Origin: Eremophila alpestris peregrina
Lineage: Eukaryota; Chordata; Aves; Passeriformes; Alaudidae
Length of the DNA: 64,000 bases
Assembly (NCBI GenBank): GCA_009792885.1
Contig: WMCF01000025.1
Coordinates: 7,565,771-7,629,770 of the forward strand
Reading direction: 5' to 3'
Positions 59,190 to 64,000 of this stretch are shown here, piece after piece. Under the pieces are notes generated by a model that was given only the letters and a program-made list of their open reading frames with translations, did not search any database and was not told the origin of the DNA. Positions within the stretch are counted from its first letter, which is position 1, and each line of letters opens with the position of its first letter. The translations under genes were made by a program, and so were the position numbers.

Positions 59190-59545
59190 GTTAAGAAAAT
59201 TGCAAATAGTGCACAGTTACTTGTAGCAGTAAGGTTTAGAGCAGACTGTGAAGAGCTGAAGGACATTACCAAACCACTCAGTCTTGTAATCAGCTTACCC
59301 AGATGTCATTCAACAGAGGCAGGTGCAAGGCAATGGGCTTTGGGGAAGATAGATGTCATGTCAATTGTAAACTGGCAGGCTCAGAGCTGATCTGCACCAC
59401 TCAGGGGCAGGATGGTGAGGTTGTGCTAAATGATTCCATGAAGACATTGGCTCAGAACCCAGTAATGGTCCAAATAGAAACCAATGGGAACTTTTAGGAA
59501 AACAATTATGCCATTCTTCCATTGTATAATTCTGTATTTCTATAA
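59190..59545 (+). pseudogene. Ancient CR1-type LINE reverse-transcriptase remnant
   Basis: The sequence tracks an old amniote CR1 ORF2 over more than 300 bp: a segment for KKIANSAQLL (family: KFADDTKL), GACTGTGAAGAGCTGAAGGAC, a FNRGRCKAMGFG segment (family: FNKGKCKVLHLG), CACCACTCAGGGGCAGGATG, and GATTCCATGAAGACATTGGC. The FADD catalytic motif has become IANS (59199-59210), and the RT segments before and after about 59300 are in different frames, so it is dead. It is older than the neighbouring 3'-end fragment. Confidence 0.7.
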
Positions 59546-59785
59546 TTCACTTACCATGTAATTTGACAGTCTAGCAAAGACAGGGGGATGTAACAGGGGG
59601 CTACAAATCTCTTCACTGCCCTACAGTACAAAACCTAGAGGCTTAAACTTCCAAAGCTAGCAGAAAAACAATTTAAGAGCAACAAAAGCCTGTTGAAAGG
59701 GTGTTAGAAAGGACCATTCCTACTGTGCTCTGCCCTGCCTGGGCAGAGCAGACCATTGGGTTGGACCTTTTCTCCACTGCAACTG

Positions 59786-59964
59786 TGGCCAGGCACTGGA
59801 AGAGGCTGCCCAGGGGAATCACCATCGCTGGAAGCATTTAAAGGATGAGCAGATGTGGCACTTGGGGATGTGTTTTAAGGGTGGACTTGGCAATGCTGGG
59901 TTAATGGTTGGATTTGATGATGTTAGAGGTCTTTTCCATCCATAATTATTCTGTGTTTCTGTGA
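59786..59964 (+). mobile_element. CR1 LINE 3'-end fragment
   Basis: GGCCAGGCACTGGAAGAGGC, TGCCCAGGGGAATCACCATC, GGAAGCATTTAAAGGATGAG, GTGGACTTGGCAATGCTGGG, TTAATGGTTGGATTTGATGA, TGTTAGAGGTCTTTTCCATC and TTATTCTGTGTTTCTGTGA match the CR1 3' end closely. A hairpin (CTCTGCCC...GGGCAGAG near 59728-59750) lies just before it. Confidence 0.9.
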
Positions 59965-62900
59965 CTTTGCAGCAGAGGATTTACTTTCCCACGTCTCTGC
60001 TGTGTCCTGCTTAACCCACCCCTGGTGTCACACGGGGCCTCTCAGTGACGTGCTGTGTGTGACAAACACCATGCAAAAATGCAAACTCCAGCAGCAGGGA
60101 GGCTTCAGCAATGGTTTGTGTGTGCATCAGTGGTTTTGGCAATCTGTTTCTGGAATAAGCTATTACCAACTGTTTGTCTATTTAGAAATGATCAGTTTGA
60201 CAAATGGTGGCTATAAAATGAAGACTCTTAAATTGCTGACCTTATGAAGCCCAAGGAGGAGGTAAGCTTTAGAAACTATGAAGACTGAAGACATCTTAAA
60301 ATAGACACAAATCATATTTGCCATTGTGAAGGTTATCCATCAAAAAACAAAATAGAAATCAACTTATTTTCCTTTTGGAATTCAGTGCATATAGAGAATT
60401 AGCAGTTATATTTAGGAAAACAAGAAAGGAAATTACAATATCATGAATATATCTCTATGTCAAATGACTGCAAATCTGGTAAAAATACCTCTACTGAATT
60501 GGAACCAAGCCTCAGACTAAGCTTGAAGTTTTATGCTAATGTAAAATAGACATGAACTTATTGTGCATTTATCACAGTTCGGGAGAAACCACAATTGAGG
60601 AGTGTGAATTTAGAATATGTTTCCATTTACTATTCAATTTACTGCTTTGTGTATCTCCCAAATAATTTAGTACAGCTGGTATGATTTTATTAAACCATGA
60701 CTTTATCAAGTTGGTGTGGTCCAACTGTTCAGCTCACAAACAGAAATCGATCAGAAGTTGACTTTGCCCAGACTTTCCCCAGACTTTGCCCATCTTTCTT
60801 TATTATTTATCCACAAGGGACAAATTATTCCTTAGGTCTGATGAAAGAGCTGTGGTTCATTTTGAGGGCAATGTTTAAGAGTGTCTGTTCTGACACTCTC
60901 TGTAAATTTCCTGAGGGATTCCAAATGTATGCTATTAGTTATGAAGATGACATAAATGACAGAGATTATATATAATAAGCTGGCAGTAAAGTAAGATTTT
61001 AATGGACAGCTGAGAGATTGTACATTTAAATTCAGATGGAGATGAAAAACTGTATAGTAATAAACATTTTAAATAGTGGGGAAATGAAAAACCACTATTC
61101 AATCTTAAAATAAAACATTCTGCTTCTTATTAACAACCTTTTGGTTTTGCTCTGCAATGAGAAAAGATAGGAGGAACACAAAAATTAACTACTGATTTAC
61201 TTCAGTCACTCTCCAGTGTACATGCCAGGTACCCATGTATCCACAAATAATTTTCCAAATTCTGTGACTGCAGGTGTCATTTGTCATGACAAACTACAGA
61301 TTATTAATAACCAGAGTTAAGCTGGTCTAATTTCATGCTGTATTTTGTTCCCTGTATATATTTTAACATAAAGCTTTGTACAAATTAAGAATATACTGAA
61401 CTAGCATCCTGTAAAACCTGACTAGTTACACATCCCAAAGTACATCTATTCCAAGAAACCAGAACCCAGTGATGAGGCATTTTTCAGTTTCATTGTGCCC
61501 TACTGCTGAATTCCAGATTTATTGCACATAAGAAAAGTCAAGTGTTGCCCAAATCAAATTTTTAACATTGCAGTACTTCCTATGAAGGTTTTTGCCCTCA
61601 AGAAACAGCTACAGTGATCACATCCTTTTCCTTACTGGATGGGGGAAAAGAAAACCTGCAAATGAACTCTAATGAGCTTACAAGGGGTAAACATCTAGTG
61701 ATCTTTCCAGTTGGTACAAGTAGCAAGAAAAGCTAAGTTCAATTGTTGAGGACTTACTCTTCTTAAAAATAAATAGCAAGAAGAACTCCAAACCAGAGGA
61801 ACTGAATTCCATAATGACAATCCCATTGTGAGCAACATCTCCTGTACAGATTCACAGGTGCTGTGCAGAACCAGTGCTTGGATCAGGATTGCATCTGCTG
61901 TGGGTTAGAGTGGATAGCCATTAAAATGGATCCACTGGTACTGTAAACAGTGACTGGGGATAAGCAACCCAGAAAGGAGGGAGAAATCTCTTCTCTTTTA
62001 AATGAGGGAAATAAGGGAACCATTATGGTTCCCAAAATCCAGCCAAACACTTGTGAATTTGAGGATATAGGACTCTGAATCTCAAGTCTCTAGTTGCCTA
62101 AGTAGCATTCAGAGCTTTGCATGGAAAAAATTCATCATCAGGTACAGGCAGGCTTAAAATTGAAGAAAAATTTATTATGCATTTTGTAATTTGATGCACA
62201 GATTTTGCGTGAAAGTCTGGGTTTTCAAGCTTTGTACTGCAGTTCCTTGTTCCTCCTCTGGATGTCTGAGTGGTATCACCTGGAAACCTTCCCTAATTGT
62301 AAAATGAGTGCAGCAGGTCTAAGATTTAAGCATCAAGGCAGGCCCATAGAATTTGGGATTGTGGAGTCTGGTTTGAGAGGGCAGAGGTAATATAGGTGAA
62401 AGAAGAAATAAAAGGGATCAAACACAAGTCAGTGGTATGTCCAAGCTCTGGTTGTTCTTTGCATCCAGTTTCTGTAGTGAAAGTCTAGTTAGCATTGCAT
62501 GTAGTCCTACTGCTTGTGGCCTTTGATGCCACTTAGAGGATCTGTGCATGGCTGGGTTGTCTGGGAACAGCCTTTGGGGCAAGAATTAACTTTGTAGGTC
62601 CAGATTCTCGGGTGCCTTTGCTTCTCTGTCACCACATTCTCATGGAAAAAGATTATTTAATCAACATGTCAGCTAGAGTGTGCCAGAAAAGGAAAAATAG
62701 GTTTTCAAAAGGATAAAAATCACTAAATTTACTGGGCAAAGAGAGTGTATTCTAAAGGCAAGCATATTCTGATGATTTTGGATATAGGAAGATAGGAAAG
62801 TTGAACAACCAAATAAGACATAAAAAATTTTTTGCAAGCATCACCCAGGGCTTGTGAATTTTTCCAAGTACACATCTATAGAAGAAAGAAATTAGGATAA

Positions 62901-64000
62901 TAAAGATGAAAAATGTGAACAGACATGAAGTACCTAAAGGAAGTACTCACAGTATATTGGCAGTGAAGAGCTAGTAATGGCATCATTCAATGCAATTCAG
63001 TGTTCTGGTTTTGAAAAAATAAACATTTTTTGGCTAAAATTGGGATTGCTCAAAAGAACAGAATTCATTGGAAATGTAGATTATAATAATTAGGACAAAA
63101 ACGTATTCCTTTCCTGATTTTTGTATAGTTCAATCCGAAAAATATTCCGGGGAAAAAAGGGAAATATACTTGGATTTTTAAACTGTACTGAATAACAAAT
63201 TACCTTTACATCATGTAGTCAATTTTGATAGACCATTTGTATTATTTACCCACTGGTGTATTGCTCCTGCACTTGTTAGTACCTCTTGAATGGATATTCC
63301 CTATCTATTTCATTTAATTTGTCAGTAGTAATAAATCACAGTGGGTTTGTTTGTGTGTCCCTGAAGTAAGACAACTTTGCCTTACTGCACTTAGCCCCAG
63401 GCTTCCTTGTGGGTGATATGTATGCCTGGAAATTTAAGTCAGAAGCAATACTTGTTTTTTCATTATCCCGTTGCTGTCTGTGCAGCCCTAGAGAATGGAA
63501 AATTAATACTTCAATTTTCAAGTATTAGGGACTGAGCTGCAAAAAAACACCTCCAACTTCCAATCTGGAACCTCATTGAAAAGATTCCACAAGTAAGTAG
63601 ATAAGACCTCTTCTAAAAAGAAATGAGCTTGAGCTATGAGGGAGTAGAGCCATGCACTAACATCTCTCAGCATCTAAAGAGCCATGGTCAAAATTCATTG
63701 AATTTAAACAAGCTAATTTTGTGGTAACCCTGTCATCAGCTAAGCTGTCTGCCTGTATATAGGGCAGAACTGAGTAGTTTTGAAGATGATTTTAAATAGC
63801 TCACTTGCTAAAATATGCATGTTTAAGAGACCTCAACATAGCCAAAAATTTGTGTAGAATAGTTTTGTCTGAAAATGTTACCTAAACCTGAAGAGCAAAC
63901 AGTGCTCTCTTTGCTACAGGAAGATTTGATATTTTGGATGTTCGAGACCCTGAGAGCACCAGTAGGCTTTAATGATCCCTGCCAGCCTCACCCAAGGGAC
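59965..64000. other. Intergenic sequence to the window end, no gene recognised
   Basis: AT-rich with several frames under 100 codons and no recognisable homology. A three-unit 11-bp repeat lies at 60760-60792. In mammals this side of TENT4A leads to ADCY2; no ADCY2 coding sequence is seen here. Confidence 0.6.
60760..60792. repeat. Three tandem copies of an 11-bp unit
   Basis: GACTTTGCCCA, GACTTTCCCCA, GACTTTGCCCA, differing only by one G-to-C change in the middle copy. Confidence 0.8.

Noticed and set aside
1..64000. tRNA, rRNA, CRISPR array, riboswitch, bacterial operon or phage features
   Set aside because: Nothing in the sequence supports any of these; the window is spliced vertebrate DNA.

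Overview
The window is AT-rich vertebrate nuclear DNA, almost certainly from a bird. It carries several fragments of the CR1 retrotransposon with the avian 3' end (ATTCTATG/ATTCTGTG-type tails), few microsatellites, and compact GT-AG introns. There is no bacterial, phage or organellar sequence.

One gene is clearly supported: TENT4A (also PAPD7, TRF4-1), a non-canonical poly(A) RNA polymerase, on the + strand. Ten coding exons join in frame between 590 and the stop codon at 40979-40981, giving 452 codons: the 3' part of the catalytic domain, the poly(A)-polymerase-associated domain and the low-complexity C-terminus. The first exons (N-terminus and promoter) lie upstream of base 1. The 3' UTR runs to about 43027 and has three AATAAA signals, the last at 43003-43008. 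All three catalytic aspartates and the nucleotide-recognition motif are intact, so this is a functional gene.

The introns (1-589, 637-1538, 1660-3167, 3276-3983, 4113-5165, 5380-11809, 11937-19950, 20052-20302, 20476-31400, 31560-40801) hold CR1 fragments, a candidate solo LTR with an internal degenerate minisatellite (15369-15891) and small duplications. A roughly 55-residue linker that I recall in mammalian TENT4A just before the last exon was not found in the 9.2-kb final intron, although the flanking exons join in phase. The last exon has a TAGCAG tandem acceptor.

From about 43.0 kb to 64.0 kb I find no convincing gene. In mammals this is the TENT4A-ADCY2 intergenic interval. It contains CR1 fragments (one an ancient, mutated reverse-transcriptase remnant at 59190-59545), a CTCF-like site at 47218-47233, a 31-bp near-perfect palindrome at 48241-48271, a two-copy dispersed repeat, and small tandem duplications. 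Most open reading frames here and in the introns fit chance. I see no undescribed multi-gene system; the observations worth checking concern TENT4A isoforms and a few repeat or regulatory structures.
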